From NCBI GenBank assembly GCA_949825065.1, contig OX463856.1, positions 472,702 to 536,701 of the forward strand: DNA of 64,000 bases, in the 5' to 3' direction. The number at the start of each line of letters is the position of its first letter. Position 1 is the stretch's first letter. The notes under the pieces are model-generated. The model was not told the origin of the DNA. It made no database searches and saw only the letters and a program-made list of their open reading frames with translations. Origin of the DNA: Odontocerum albicorne (taxonomy: Eukaryota > Arthropoda > Insecta > Trichoptera > Odontoceridae). The position numbers and the translations under genes are program-made. Positions 45,931-58,700 of this stretch are shown one piece after another.

Positions 45931-47499
45931 TCGGATAACATCTCCGCAGTCTTCGGTCCAATAACAATGAAATTTAGCAAACATGTCTGGAGTATTATAA
46001 CATTGATTTTGTACACTTACGAGTATGTCTCCATAATGACTCATTTCTGCAATACACAGCCAAAACAAGTCCTTTTTCTAAAGTTATTTATTTTTATGAG
46101 ATTTCAACTACCTGTGCTTTTTGATTTTTTTTATTATACCTGGGGGTTTGGGGTACAATTCATAATAATGCCCAAAAAATGTATTTATAAAGGGCGTACT
46201 GTTCATCTCGTGCCCTTTATTTTTCTTTTTCGTGTTTGCGTGCGCTAAACGTATGCGTGTTGTTGCCTCTCAGCATTGCTTACACTTGACATAACGGATT
46301 GTGAGCTCTATGCATGTTCAAGTGATTCTGAACCCGAAAATGGAATTAATGGGACCAAAGAGCTCTTCAATATATCGACATCACCAATTCAGATATGTTG
46401 AAAGGTTTCATTGGTGGACTAATTTTATAGAAATTTTATACCGAGGTTCTCTCTAACAGTGTGGATTTACTTCGTATTTAGACCTTTTTAATGCTTGTGT
46501 CAAACCTAATATATGGAGTAATGAGATGTGGGTATTAGTAATTAAAGCTAACTTAGATAAAAGTTAATAAATGCAGTGAAATTTAAATATAACAAAAAAA
46601 AATTATAAACTACATATATGATATACGAGGAGTTTACATATCAAAATGAGTAATTTACAAATTAAAAAGTAAACACCAATTCTAAACGGAAAAACATGTA
46701 ACGAACTCTTTTTTGAGATAATTTTCATGTTTGGACACTTGTTTTCAGAAACTTGAAAAACTTTGATATTAAACAATATCGGTATTAAAAAAACGGAAAA
46801 GAGACGCGGTGAATAATAAAATCCTTCACGTGGAGGCTTTCACCTCTTGAAGGATGAAGCCAGCTTTCCCTCTCTCCTTCTCTCTTGGGGTATACCTCAA
46901 GGTGACAACTTTATTTTTGTTTATTTTTACTCCTTATTTTAGAAAAAGGTCGGTTAGATCTCTTTTACCATTTTCGACATTTTTTTCATTTGTAACGATA
47001 ATATAATATATAGTATGTACTCGAATCGAGCAGCATTTAAATCTACTAAGATGACAATCCATAACAGTATTTTATTACAAAATTTGATTTGAGAAAAGAC
47101 TTGAAGGAGAAAGAGACAAAATACGAAATGAATTAAATTTCTTACGTGCTTAAAGGAAACATTTTTAATAACTGCAGAAAATTTTCATCAAAAGCCACGT
47201 GTAATATTGTATTAAACTTTTATTGTGTACAAATGCCACGTGTAATATTGTATTAATACAATATAACTTGCCGGACATATTACCTTATGGCAATATCTTC
47301 AATTATATAAATGTATTGTGGTTGACTGTCTGTAAAAAAGAAAGTCTCATTATCAGGTTTCCTTTAAAATTAACTTTGCTATAAATAAAATAGTTACAAA
47401 TGACAGTTGATTTGAAATAAGAACCTCATCATTCCTGTTAGTAAATCGAATAGCCTTTGTTATGGATCCATCTGTGATAAATTTGATTATTTCTGTTAT
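45931..47499. other. no gene supported
   Basis: A 109-codon ORF at 45919-46248 is rich in Phe/Leu and lacks support. A 22-bp duplication (gccacgtgtaatattgtatt) lies at 47195-47255. Confidence 0.4.
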
Positions 47500-47800
47500 T
47501 GAAAATGTTTTGATCAGGATGAAAAAAAGCACTGAGAGATGTTTCAGTCACGTAGAACAAATGAATGAAAAAAAATAAAAAAGATATCCAGTGCAAATGA
47601 AAGTGGAAAGCATAGTAGATTAAAACAGTTAAAATAAATTATGAAATAAATAATATTTTGAAGAAAAAAACGTAACAAATTCGTGAGTCGTGAAGTAAAT
47701 TGTGAGTATACTCGGAGGGGGAAAATGTGTGTTGCAATAGGAAAGTCTGGTACTCTTTCCACTTTACCTACCTTAGCAGAGAAATGGCGTGATGGTTTTA
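47500..47800 (+). pseudogene. RTE-type LINE 3' fragment
   Basis: ttttgatcaggatgaaaaaa, gtcacgtagaacaaatgaat, tccagtgcaaatgaaagtgg and the 3' block agcagagaaatggcgtgatg follow the family order. Confidence 0.6.
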
Positions 47801-47939
47801 TGTAGTCAAAGTGAATAGTTCAAACATTTTTATTTTAAATGCCATGTATTTTACGACATATTCTCACGTTTCAATCAGCACTCATAAATAGCATCACTAG
47901 TCAAGGTATATTCGTACAATATTCCACACCTACCTCGGC

Positions 47940-48240
47940 AGGCTTTTGACAGCCTTACAACTTGGAGCAAGAGGAACAGAGAACGAGGAAGAGGAAGAGG
48001 AAGAGGAAGGAGGAAAAACAAGATGAAGCACTGAGGGCGAGGAGACAACTTGCCAACTCCTCGTGGAGGGCGAAACGTGATGATAGCGGTGCCAGATTAA
48101 AATATAAGTAGTTGCCGCAACTTGCCCGCTTGGGATTCCGGGCACTTTGCGCGGGAGCCTCCGCGGGTGGCACTACCTCCTCGGGGGGTGGAGGGGGCGG
48201 GGTTGGGGTGAGGGCGGACCATATGCTCCCTCTTACATTT
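47940..48240 (+). other. GC-rich island with an Arg/Lys/Glu-rich open frame
   Basis: After an acceptor-like cacctacctcggcaggcttttgacag, the plus frame reads LEQEEQRTRKRKRKRKEEKQ and ALRARRQLANSSWRAKRDDS and ends at a TAG near 48110. The following 130 bp is extremely GC-rich (ctccgcgggtggcact, ggggggtggagggggcgggg). It could be a terminal exon of an unseen gene, or a purine-rich repeat inside a CpG island. Confidence 0.25.
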
Positions 48241-48559
48241 TAAAACACTTTTTTTCTTTCTTGTAACGCCGATTTGTTCGTTGAAACGACCTGTGGGGGT
48301 GCTTTCATTGCCTTGATAAAGGGTGAAATTCTTCGAAATATTTTACAAACTAATATTGTACACAAACTTTCAAAACCCGTAGATACAAATTATAAAATGA
48401 TACATAACCACTATTTTATCTTCCTAAAACGTCAATGAACCCTTTTTTAAATATTGAATAGTTCAACATCATCGTGTTTGCATTTAAATATACATTTTAT
48501 ATACAATACTTATGTGATAAAAACTAACTTTCTAATCTTTTTCGCCAGGAATCTCTTCT

Positions 48560-48861
48560 TCTTCCTACATTTAATTTTCCCTGTATGTTCCTTGTATCTT
48601 CTTTGTATCTTCCTTGTTTCCTCTCGAGACATATTCATGTTGTTCCATTACTCTCTTCTTAATACGAGCGCGTACTTCTTTGTCTTTATTTAAACATCTT
48701 AGAACCTTTACTTTGCGCACTTCGTCAACCCAGGAAATATTAGACATCCTATTGAAGCACTTCATTTCAAATGTTTCTCTTTGTTTTGCAGTGGCTCGGG
48801 TGAGTGTCTCCGCACGTCTCCGCACCATAAACAAGTGCTTAAAAGATGTAACATCAAACAA
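48560..48861 (-). pseudogene. RTE-like LINE C-terminal fragment
   Basis: The minus frame reads RRRAETLTRATAKQRETFEM, KCFNRMSNISWVDEVRKVKV and RCLNKDKEVRARIKKR. This is the A-E-WT-to-ISW-D-VRN-EVL block conserved just after the RT domain. It ends in frame at about 48571. Confidence 0.75.
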
Positions 48862-49596
48862 AGCGCATTCTTAATTTTAGGTTAAATGTTCTTTCCATTT
48901 AAAAGAAACAGTTTTATGCCACATCAACCTTTGTTCTGATTTTTCGGGAATTGTTCCTCTGATCATAAAGCCAGCATCCGAAATAACATACTCGTACTTG
49001 AATTTGTGCACTATTTCAATGCATCCATATTGTGATTACGATTCGATGATACGGTCACCTACAACGATGTTTATGTGAAATAAATTTAACTTTTTCAAGT
49101 TTCATAAAATTCTGCGAACCCCAAATGATTAGGTGGACTATGGTCTACTGTCCGAAGTGATAAATCTTATAACTTTGTCGAATAAATGAACATTGTATGA
49201 CCTTATAAAATTCATTAAGATTGTCAACTCGTATTGCAATAACCCAGAACTAACTCAGCTTGTAATATATTACGGGTACACGTTCCTTGTATGTTCACCT
49301 AATAAATTATTTTATTTCATAATGAAGTTGTTTTAACAAATTATTATTGGTACAACTCCTGCGTAATAAGATTCAAGAGATTGACTATTCAGTATGGGCA
49401 TTGTATGGACTTTAGTGTAACTTTTATTACTTACAGCAATCAAGTGAAGTATAGTAGTTTTTCTTGCCGGATATTAAGAAATTTAATGGATTTGCTTTTT
49501 TATTGCCCAGGGTTCAACTTATTAAACATTTGTTTCCATCGTATAACATTGCTAACACATCAATGTTCAATTTTATTTGTGTTTTTTTATTTCATA
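48862..49596. other. no feature seen
   Basis: AT-rich, unassigned; one TACTCGTA near 48990. Confidence 0.4.
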
Positions 49597-49810
49597 CTAG
49601 CTGCACCCGGCCACGCGTTGCTGTGGCTCAGTCTGGTTAAATGGAAAAGAATGACAAGAGAAAGCACACGTTTCAATTATGTTTAATTTCACAATGCTTG
49701 TAAATATACAATATTTTTTATGTCTTTCAGCCACTTTCAGTCTGTCGCGTTTATCGCCGTGCTCGCAAATGATCGCGTCACTCTAAGAGGTCAATTCACG
49801 ATATGATTTG
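49597..49810 (-). mobile_element. Helitron-like 3' end, different family
   Basis: On the minus strand the sequence ccacagcaacgcgtgg (short stem) is followed by ccgggtgcag and CTAG|T at 49597. The 5' end is not established; an A|TCAT near 49808 is one possibility. Confidence 0.45.
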
Positions 49811-49824
49811 AATTCAAATGAAAG

Positions 49825-50145
49825 ATCGAGGAACTGGGCACCTCTTTATGTGTACGCCATTCAATGAGGAACTGGGCATCTCTTTGACTTGGTTCATCCA
49901 CTTTGCTTGCTTTGCATATATAGAAAGATACCAAAATACTGTTTTGAAAAATATCTTAGTAGATTTTGATTCTACCCGGAAAGAAAGAAACGTAATGGAT
50001 CCGAAAAATGTTAGAAGTTGAATGAGAATGTGTATGGCTATAGAAAAGACAATCAATGGATATAGCGATAGAAACGTCTGGTGTTCTGTCATCTCTGCCT
50101 ACCCCAACAGGATAAATGCATGATGGTACGTATGTATGTGTGTAA
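49825..50145 (+). pseudogene. LINE 3' fragment carrying the 38-bp unit
   Basis: One full and one partial copy of the 44.7-kb minisatellite unit (gaggaactgggcacctcttt) lead into ctttgacttggttcatccac, then plus-strand LINE 3' sequence (aaagaaagaaacgtaatgga, gaatgtgtatggctatag) and the 3' block tctctgcctaccccaacagg. Confidence 0.55.
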
Positions 50146-50965
50146 TAACAAAAACATTTAGAAAGTCTCCAGACATTCAATTATCCATTACTATGGTACT
50201 CTTATGGTACCCCTCTGCATACCCAAATAGGCGATGTGAACGTATTACAAAGCACGTTATCTTCGGCCGCATTAATCGAACTTTCAGAACAAGAACCGCT
50301 AGAATAGGCCCAAAACTCACAGTTCACCATTGCACGTGTTGGGAATACTATATGCACGTGAAAAGGAAACAATACTCGCACACGGCTAGCGCATTTTTCT
50401 GTCCCACCAAACGGACTAATTTACCAGAAAAAGAACACCATTTTTTTAAACACCATCGGAGTTCACCTCCAAAATCCTGGGTAAAAATCAAGCGACTTGC
50501 CAACAAAGTAATTATGGTTTTAAATGTTATGTTTTTTTGTTCTATATTACGTGATTTTATTTTCTTCCAACGGTCAAACAAGCTTTAAATTTTAAATTAT
50601 TATCAAAAGATAAGAAATATAATTGAATATTAAGATGTAAACAATGTTATACGAGTACAGTCGAAATAATAAGTACTAGACGAATCCAAAACAATAACAA
50701 AGCAAACTCATTCAATTCATCCTGATAAGAACATATTTTTTACTCTACTTCTGTAATAAGCTTTACTTCTGTAAGTAATCAAAGTCACAGAAAGTCCGTA
50801 CATTGCCCATATTGATTACCCAATCAATGCAATATTATTTTTCAAGTTTTGCGTAAATATTTTCTCGCAGTCACTTCTCTATGGAACAAAAGACATTTTG
50901 TCGAAAGGGCCTACAAGGAACGTGAAACATGACAAGCTGAGTTCGTTCAAGATCTTGTGTTTCTT
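50146..50965. other. no gene supported
   Basis: 50210-50510 is less AT-rich and holds a 150-codon plus ORF without splice or family support. Confidence 0.35.
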
Positions 50966-50970
50966 GGTTA

Positions 50971-52276
50971 TACAGGGTCTTTCAATAAGGACGCTCAGTA
51001 TTTAATGTAAATAAAACAAGTTGTGTGTGAGATACCCATTATTTTTTTTTATTTGAAAGAATATTTTATGGCATTAAGTATGAAGTATAACGTTGTTCAA
51101 ATGTCCGCCGTGGCTTTGCTTGGTGGCACGTATTCGGGAGCTCCAATTTTCGATGACATTGTCGCATAAATCTGGCTGAATTTGCTGTATGGCGTTCGTT
51201 ATGTTGACTTTGAGGGCATCAATTGTTTGCGGTTTATACGCATAGACCTGCGATTTAAGATAGGCCCAAAGGAAGAAGTCTAAACGCGTTAAATCGCACG
51301 ATCTCGGTGGCCAGTTACGTCGCCGTCGCGCGAGATAACCATGCCCTCAAATCGCTAGTGCAGAATGTCCATCGTGGTATGCGCTGTGTGGCACGTAGCG
51401 CCGTCGTATTGAAACCACATGTCGTCGGTATCCATATCATCACAAGAAGTTGCTTATCATCGATCTGTAGCGACGGTTATGGCAATGCCAGTTTTATTTT
51501 GGAAGAACTACGGACCGATGATTCCTACAGGGCAAAATCCGCACCAAACAGTGATTTTCTCGGGTTACGTTTGGTGCTGGTGTATCTCGTGTAAATTGGT
51601 ATCTTCCCAAATCCAACAATTTTGCTTGTTCACACATCCATTCATCCAAAAATGGGCTTCGTCGCTAAAGATGTTTTTTTTGACTAAATTTGGGTCAACT
51701 TCCAACTGCTCCAGAGCCCAATCACCGAACACACGGCGTTGTCTATGGTCGTTTACTTTAAGTTCTTGGGTCAGTTGGATTTTGTACGGGTGCAGACCTA
51801 AGTCCCGACGCAAAATTTGCCAAGTTGAAGGCGCAGAAAGGCCAAGTTCTTGTGACGCAAAATTTGCCAAGTTGAAGGCGCAGAAAGGCCAAGTTCTTGT
51901 GAACGGCGAGAAATTGACTGACTCGAGTTTTCCCGTACACTCTCACTCACAGCAGCGATGGTTTCAGCAGACGTTGCGTTTTGGTGAAGTACGGGTGTTG
52001 GCTGATTATTTATCAAACCGGTTGACTTGAATTTGGATACCAAACGTCGAGAAGTCGACTCGGCAGGACGGTTGTGGCGAGGATAAAAATCACGTAATGC
52101 GCGGAACGTTTCTCGAACGGAGCACTGGTTTTGAAAATAAAATTTGATAATTTGTACACGTTGTTCAATGCTATTACCTTCTATGGTGATTTGTCATACA
52201 CTATTTAACAATTCACAATAAATTTGATAGATGCTGCTTTAACAAATTTTGAGCGTCCCTATTGAAAGAACCTGTA
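50971..52276 (-). mobile_element. TA-flanked Tc1/mariner-superfamily element with DD41D spacing (rosa-like)
   Basis: 1306 bp bounded by tacagggtctttcaataagg (50971) and the inverse of tacaggttctttcaataggg (ending 52276), with TA on both outer sides (50969-50970, 52277-52278). The length is that of an intact element of this superfamily. On the minus strand it encodes a broken transposase. The spacing between the second and third catalytic aspartates (DGATCHTA and TRLDFFLW) is 41 residues once the frameshift is allowed for, as known for the rosa group. It lies just past the poly(A) signals of the secreted-protein gene. Confidence 0.88.
51074..52190 (-). pseudogene. rosa-like transposase, frameshifted
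   Basis: N-terminal part: SIEQRVQIIKFYFQNQCSVR, then a helix-turn-helix (SISRRSQELGLSAPSTWQIL). A perfect 47-bp tandem duplication near 51800-51900 throws the frame. It resumes with RRDLGLHPYKIQLTQELK, FSDEAHFWMNGCVNKQN (first catalytic D), then after further frame breaks QYDGATCHTA (second D) and WPPRSCDLTRLDFFLW (third D). It ends HGGHLNNVILHT-stop at 51076-51074. At least two frame changes and stops (for example after TMDILH) make it inactive. The residues around the aspartates are otherwise well kept, so decay is recent. Confidence 0.85.
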
Positions 52277-52288
52277 TATGATTTCATT

Positions 52289-52338
52289 TTTATTCTTAAA
52301 ATCTAATAAATGATTTGGATGAAACAAAAGAATTTATT
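52289..52338 (-). promoter_or_regulatory. candidate poly(A) signals of the secreted-protein gene
   Basis: Read on the minus strand, AATAAA occurs at 52338-52333 and again at 52294-52289, about 220 and 260 bases after the stop. Beyond them lies the terminal inverted repeat of the rosa-like transposon at 52276, so the transcript probably ends at the edge of that element. Confidence 0.4.
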
Positions 52339-52554
52339 TAATTTTAAAAAGATATTTAATAGATAATATTTTTTTTACATATTTTTTCCATGACCTACTG
52401 CGGCTGGTAACACCTTAAATTTATCTGAGTCAATGACTAAACTCTCTTAAATATACTAATTTCGCGACAGAGACAGCGGCTTAAATATATCGGTGTGCAC
52501 GGAGAGGAAAATATAATGTTATGGAATTACGCGTATATCTTTGAATCGTTTTGC

Positions 52555-52722
52555 TCATGGAGGACAAGTAGAGCAATTCTCTCCAAGGAACTCATCGATC
52601 GCATTCTTGGAGTTGTTGAATGCCGTCTGGTTATTGAGCGAACACAGGAACTCGAGCCTAGAGGTCAATCGGGCGCAGCAACACCGACTGGTGTTGGCGG
52701 ACAGCACAAATGTGTTAAACGT
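52555..52722 (-). CDS. exon 6: cysteine-rich C-terminus and stop
   Basis: The final exon has 168 nt (55 codons plus TGA at 52557-52555). The acceptor is tttgattttccag and the first codon is in phase 0. The peptide has a CCC run (TSRCCCARLT), further cysteines in EFLCSLN and ENCSTCPP, and sequons NTS, NQT, NNS and NCS, consistent with an extracellular domain. The antisense plus-strand frame over the same bases is also open for about 70 codons, but it has no start or splice context linking it to anything and I treat it as a shadow. Confidence 0.78.
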   Translation of the reverse strand, partial: TFNTFVLSANTSRCCCARLTSRLEFLCSLNNQTAFNNSKNAIDEFLGENCSTCPP

Positions 52723-55700
52723 CTGGAAAATCAAACAGCACTTGTTGCAATAGAATTCTCATACCTTTCGCAGTATAAAGCTTAGTAATAATCATAGCAG
52801 TATACTACGAGTATAAATCCAGTAGGATTCTCGATGCCCAAGATCTAAGATAGATGGTTGATAAAAAGTGCCAAGGAGTGAATGGAAAGGGGGGTGAAGT
52901 CCTAAGTGCATTGTCATAATTAAAGTCGACAACAAAATTTTATTTTAGTCTTCCATTTTAGCAAATTTCGATAGCATCCGGTTCAAATACATATTTTAGT
53001 GCCCCATTGACTTTGTTTGTTATCGCTATACGCTGTTGAATATCCCTCTTAACACTTCCATCATCTGGGAAAATACTACTCAGATTATAGAACTCCTCAA
53101 CTTGCTCCTACCTTACATTATTCACTCATATATCACATTACTTTTTGTTTCACATTTTTCTATCACCATTCCTCTAGATTTTCCAACATTCATTCTCAGA
53201 TCTTTCTGTTTGCGTCTATCATACAATTTACTTATCAAACGTTTCCATTCAACACCATATTCATTCAATATATTTTCCATAGCTTGTCGCTTATCACGCG
53301 GTCATATGATTTTTCCAAGTCCACGAACACAAAATACACTTTATCATTTTTTGTCACACATTTTCCTCAAGTATACGCAAAGATGAAGTCTGATCCACGC
53401 ATTCTCTTCGACTTAAAAAAGCACCCTGAGTATCTCACACTTTCTTTTCAGTCTTTCTTCTCTCTCTTTATATCAGAATTTTCTCGAACAGTTTATTTAT
53501 TACACTCAGTAAACTAATAACTGTAACTTCCACGCTCCATTCTAGCACCCTTTCTTTTATGTAACAGAAACATTAATACACGTTTTCAGTATTTTGGTGT
53601 GTAGTCAGATTTCTAACATTTTTTGAAAACTGTCTCAACCTCTAGACCCCTTTTCATTATGTGCTCACTTCATGGCAGCCGGACGTTTATCCTTTTTTTA
53701 TGTCTTTATCAGTTCGTACTTCTTGTAAACTGATCACATTCAGATTTTCCAAATGCTCACAATTATCACCTTTACCATACTCGAAATTGTTTATCACCAC
53801 TCTCGCACTCGAATGAGCCCTCCGTTCTTCTGACATAACCATTTCATTCCTTTCTCTGCTTCCACTCATACCTCGCAATAATCTCAACTCCCTAAATTTA
53901 AAACAACTTAACAGTTTCTAAACAGTTTCACCAATTTAACTATCGTGTTACTATCTCCATATTTCATCTGTCTTGAGTCACGATCTCCATATTTCATCCA
54001 TAACAACTCCAATGGTTTACTCTTCACTTCCTTATATTTAGATTGATTATTTGAATGTTTAAAGGATAATGTTCCTATAGATTGGATATGGGCAACCACG
54101 CAGTAATCCTGAATTCGGTTTAATGGGTTACGAGGATATTGAACGAGTATATGAATTATTGATTGTTTATTTGCAAGTTTGTCACCATCCGTACTTAGCT
54201 CGTCCGAACATAATATTGTTTCGATATATGTTACCTACTCGTAGGTGATATACACAATATTCGTGACTTACAGAAATATTGTTCTTCTTGAACAACCAAT
54301 AAAAGTGTGTATTTTATTTAATATTTTTTAACACCCCCGTGTTTTTGAACCCATCTAAAGTATCTAGATTACAGATTTATCAATTAAGTTATAATGAATG
54401 AATAACTATCTCCATATTGTATCCATAAGAACAACAGTTGCTTTATTATTCAATTCCTTATTTTTCTATTATTGTAAAGTTAATAAATATCCTTCTCGTA
54501 CGTACCTCAAAATATGAAAACCTCTGATATTGCCTGTACAACACGATCTGCTGTCTGTTTAAGGAGAAAGTGAGGATGGTAGCATGCGCCCTCTCCAAGA
54601 AGTTTTTGGACTGATAGAGTTTGAGGAAGATCTGCTTTAGTGGGCAAGGTATCATCCGGCCGTACAGGTCCCAGTACTTCTCCCAGTCAAACACAAGACC
54701 GTTCTCGTAACATTGGTCTTTGGGTGCCTGACGAAAAAATCATTAAATGCAGCAAAAACTGTATTTTCTCGTGTCACGCTTTCATTAATTTTCCACGTTT
54801 AAATTTTACTAGTTGCAACCCGTGAAATATTCACAGAAGTAACACAAAGTCTACATTTATGAAATCATACTCGTTTATTCATAAATGTAGAATTTGTTTA
54901 TATACTCGTATATCATTTATACATCGTCCCCTTTTGCACCGGTTCAAAAATTATTACTTAGGTATTTAAAATTCGTTCAATTATCGCGGACCCAACGAGT
55001 TTCACATTTCGAATTACTTTCGGAGAGAATCCAAGTATTCCTCTCTCGTTCTCTTGTATTCAAAATTCAATTCTCGTATTATTTCTTCGACGACAACCAT
55101 CGTATAGGTTTTGGCCTATTTATACTATGATTCGTATTTTAAAAATAGATCAAATCATGATAAAACAAAGATATCTTTTAATCAAAATAGTTATTGGAGA
55201 TTTTGTTTTATTTTTATTTTTCGTTAAATGATTATTTAAAGTGTGTTTTCTTAAATTTACGTTAAAAAGACTATTTTCTGACCTAGCTGGTAAAGTCTTG
55301 ACTTTTAACACATGGTTTCAGATTTAAACTCCGTTCAGACCTAATTGAAGGTTCAAGCCTAGATCTATATTTCCTCTCTTGTTTGTAAGATATGGTAAAT
55401 GTTAATCGTCAGTGTTGTTTATGCAACAATATTGTTTTTATATAAATATCTAACTCCTATTTAAAACACCTGAATACTATGTTACTTTCCCTCATAACAC
55501 GCCCGTTATACTTCGATCAGGCGATAAAAGATTTCTTTGCCTTACTTACATTTCACACATGTTTGTTTAAGTTTCACTAGACCTGAGGATGCAAAGAACC
55601 TCCAAAAGTTCATCAGATGTGCACTATAATTATTTACGTTTAAGAATGAGCTGAAAACAATTGCATAACTCAGATTATACTTTTATCCTAATGTCACTTT

Positions 55701-58700
55701 GTTTCCCTTCCTTATCCTTGAATGAATTTCTTCCCTCTACTTCAGAGGTGGTCAAACTTTTTGAACTGCGTGCCAAAACCAGTATCGAGTCACTTGTGTT
55801 TTTTTACTAAAAGACATATCAAAATTAGAATTACTGAAAACGAGTTAACGTGCTCCAATTTGTCTTGACCCTATGGCTATTATTCCAAAAGCACTGTGTT
55901 AAGTGTACCTTCGGTTTGCTTATATACAGCTATAAAACACTACAAAAGCACTATATTAAGTGTACCTTCGGTTTGCTAATATACTGTTACAAAGCGCCAC
56001 AAAAGCACTATGATAAGTATAACTTCGGTTTGCTAATATGCTGTTACAAAGCGCCACAAAAGCATTATGTCAAGTTTACCATCGCTTTGCTAATATACTT
56101 TTACAAAGCGCCACAAAAGCACTATGATAAGTATAACTTCGGTTTGCTAATATACTGTTACAAAGCGCCACAAAAGCATTATGTCAAGTATACCTTCGCT
56201 TTGCTAATATACTTTTACAAAGCGCAACAAAAGCACTATGTTAAGTATACCTTCGGTTTGCTAATAAACAGTTACCAGTACAAAGCGCCACAAAAGATAT
56301 TTTAGGTATACTCAATCTTGCCAGTCCGGAATCACGAAGAACTTAAATGTGACGACAACGAAAATCGATCCCGGGACCCTTGGTTCATGAGACAAATGAT
56401 TTAACCACTGTACCAAGAAGATAGATAAATTCTTGTATTGATTTTGTTAATGAATTTAAATACAATCCGCAATATATGTCATATTAAATTAGCCAGCACA
56501 GTCCATGCAATGCGCCATCCATTAAACCATCGACACCAGCAAAACTGTCTTTGTTATTTATTTATTTTACACTTTTATTGCAAATACAATCTGGCGGGCT
56601 TATTGCTTATTGCCTTTGATGTTTGGGCAGATACTTATGTTAAATACATTTATATATTAACGTGTTGAAACAGTCAGTGGTGTGATGACGATTTAACTTT
56701 TGATTTTGCTTATGGTATGAACATTTCAATTTTTGTCTGTTAACATATTAATTTCCCTTTAACAATTATGTCTATAGTGGTGCCTGATTTTGTGCAATAC
56801 GAGCTGTCTGCATTGGATATCCTCGTATTGTGTTATTAGCGTATAGTTTTGTACGCTTGTATACTTCTGTGTTATGTTATTACTATATTTTTGTTGTAAG
56901 TATCTTAAATTATTGGTCTTGTATCTTTTTTATGTATAAAGCACTAACTTCTGTTTTTTTTAATTATTCTTATAACCACGTATGCTATATTATAAAGTAC
57001 ATGATACCGTTTGTAAAGCAATAAAAAAAAAGAACCGTTTGTAAAGCAATAATAACCTTAAATACAAAAAGTAAAAGTCCAAGTTAAGCTCCATTAAGCA
57101 GCGAAAATGAGAGAGAGAATATTGATTGATGTGAGAGGAAGATTGCATTATCCAAATTGAGGAGGATTGCTTTTGATTGAATAGAGTGCTAACAAGCCAT
57201 CTAGATGGCGATGGTCCATCGCGGAGTGTAGTGCTGATGATTACCTGCAGCTCCGATACACCTTTGCAGCCAATAGATTTTAGTGATGCCACCTTCTGTT
57301 GTTCACAAGTGCTGTACACGAGATTGGACACCTCAATCATATTATCTACGTAGAGTTTTTCTTCCCGAGTTTTCTCGTATTCAACTGAATTATTGATCAC
57401 CTGGAAATACGTAAAAAAATTGTGATTTTTGAGCAATTCCTTAAAAAAATATTGTGGTTGAATCGGGATTTAATATATTAAACTTTCACTGACGACCCCC
57501 AGTTCTATATATTGCACAGGTTTAAAGTAAGCTGTTGCTGTTGTGCTAGATTGGTCTTTTCTTATATGATTTATAGTCAGAACGTCAACACCGTGAAACT
57601 TTCAAAAAATTATTAATTATTTATTAAAACATTGTTTTTCCCCTTGGAATAATAATATAACTCTACTAGTTAAGATATTTACCCCGCGTCATCAGGGTAA
57701 CACAATGTGAGGCGCATGACTGTGTGGTAACATACTGGACTTCAGTGCGGGAAGGTCTCCGGTTCGAACCGCACTCGGATACTCCCCTCAAACGAACCAG
57801 GAGTTTTTATCTTTGTGTTACAATTATGCCTTTGGTTGAATCTATTCTTTCAAATAAAGAAAAAGAAAAAAATATGCCGGTGGGCTTTGACCATATCAAT
57901 CCGGTGTGACATCGTGTCTAGTACAGCGGTGTGGCCGGTTAGTTTGCTGGTGTGCAACGGATCTCTCACTTAAAGATGAAAAAGGAAAAAAAGAAAAAAA
58001 AGCAGGAACATCTTCACTTCCCAACTGAATGGTGAGGGAGTTTTTGACTAGAATGCCCAGCAATGGCGATAAAAAAACATTTTATTTTCATTGCAAGGTT
58101 TTTGGAAAGCCAAACCGGAAGAACCGAAACCTGTGCTTGATGACGATTAGTTTTACCTTGTCTGGCAAGCGTGTAAAGAAAACGACTACAATAAAGCACT
58201 TCTTTGAAATTCTGAAAGATTCTTTCCATGTTTTTAACATATGTAGTAGGAGAAACGGCTGTGAGATTCGATCCCAGCCACAGTGATACTAGTAGATATA
58301 ACGAAGTTACTTTGACTGTTTACTGTTTTTTTTTAATGGAAGGAGACCATCAATTTAATTATATTCTTTTTTTTTTATTTGAATATTCATTTTTTTAATA
58401 ATTATATCTTATAACTATATATATTCTTAGTTTTTCAAAAATTAATAATGCGTTTCCTTTAAGGGGATCCCCAACTACGAGGCCCAGCTAAAACGAACGA
58501 CGAGGGGAGTAAAAACAAGACTGATTAACGTTATGGCTGGAACCGACATACTAAACGGGCTATTATTTTTATTATGATGACGATAACCTGAGCAAACTTG
58601 CAGAGATTCGGGTAGCTGTAGGCACCCGAGAGCACAGCGGTAACCCAGATGGTATAGATGAAGGGCAATCGAAAGTTAGGTTGTCCAGTAGCAGATGCAT

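Noticed and set aside
45919..46248. 109-codon plus ORF
   Set aside because: Rich in Phe and Leu as expected from T-rich DNA, with no splice site, family or composition support.
49814..50092. Minus-strand 92-codon ORF
   Set aside because: It is the complement of a LINE 3' end and of the 38-bp repeat unit.
50136..50588. 150-codon plus ORF
   Set aside because: It starts inside a LINE 3' end and no domain is recognisable; the minus strand is about equally open.
52495..52785. Plus-strand ORFs (70 and 96 codons) as an exon
   Set aside because: They are antisense to exon 6, which joins in phase with five other exons; the plus frames have no such partners.
57720..57790. Functional tRNA gene
   Set aside because: The B-box is good, but I could not pair a full cloverleaf with acceptor and anticodon stems; SINE head is the better reading.
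58029..58286. 85-codon plus ORF as a gene inside intron 3
   Set aside because: No start context, and the opposite strand is equally open; likely chance or old repeat.
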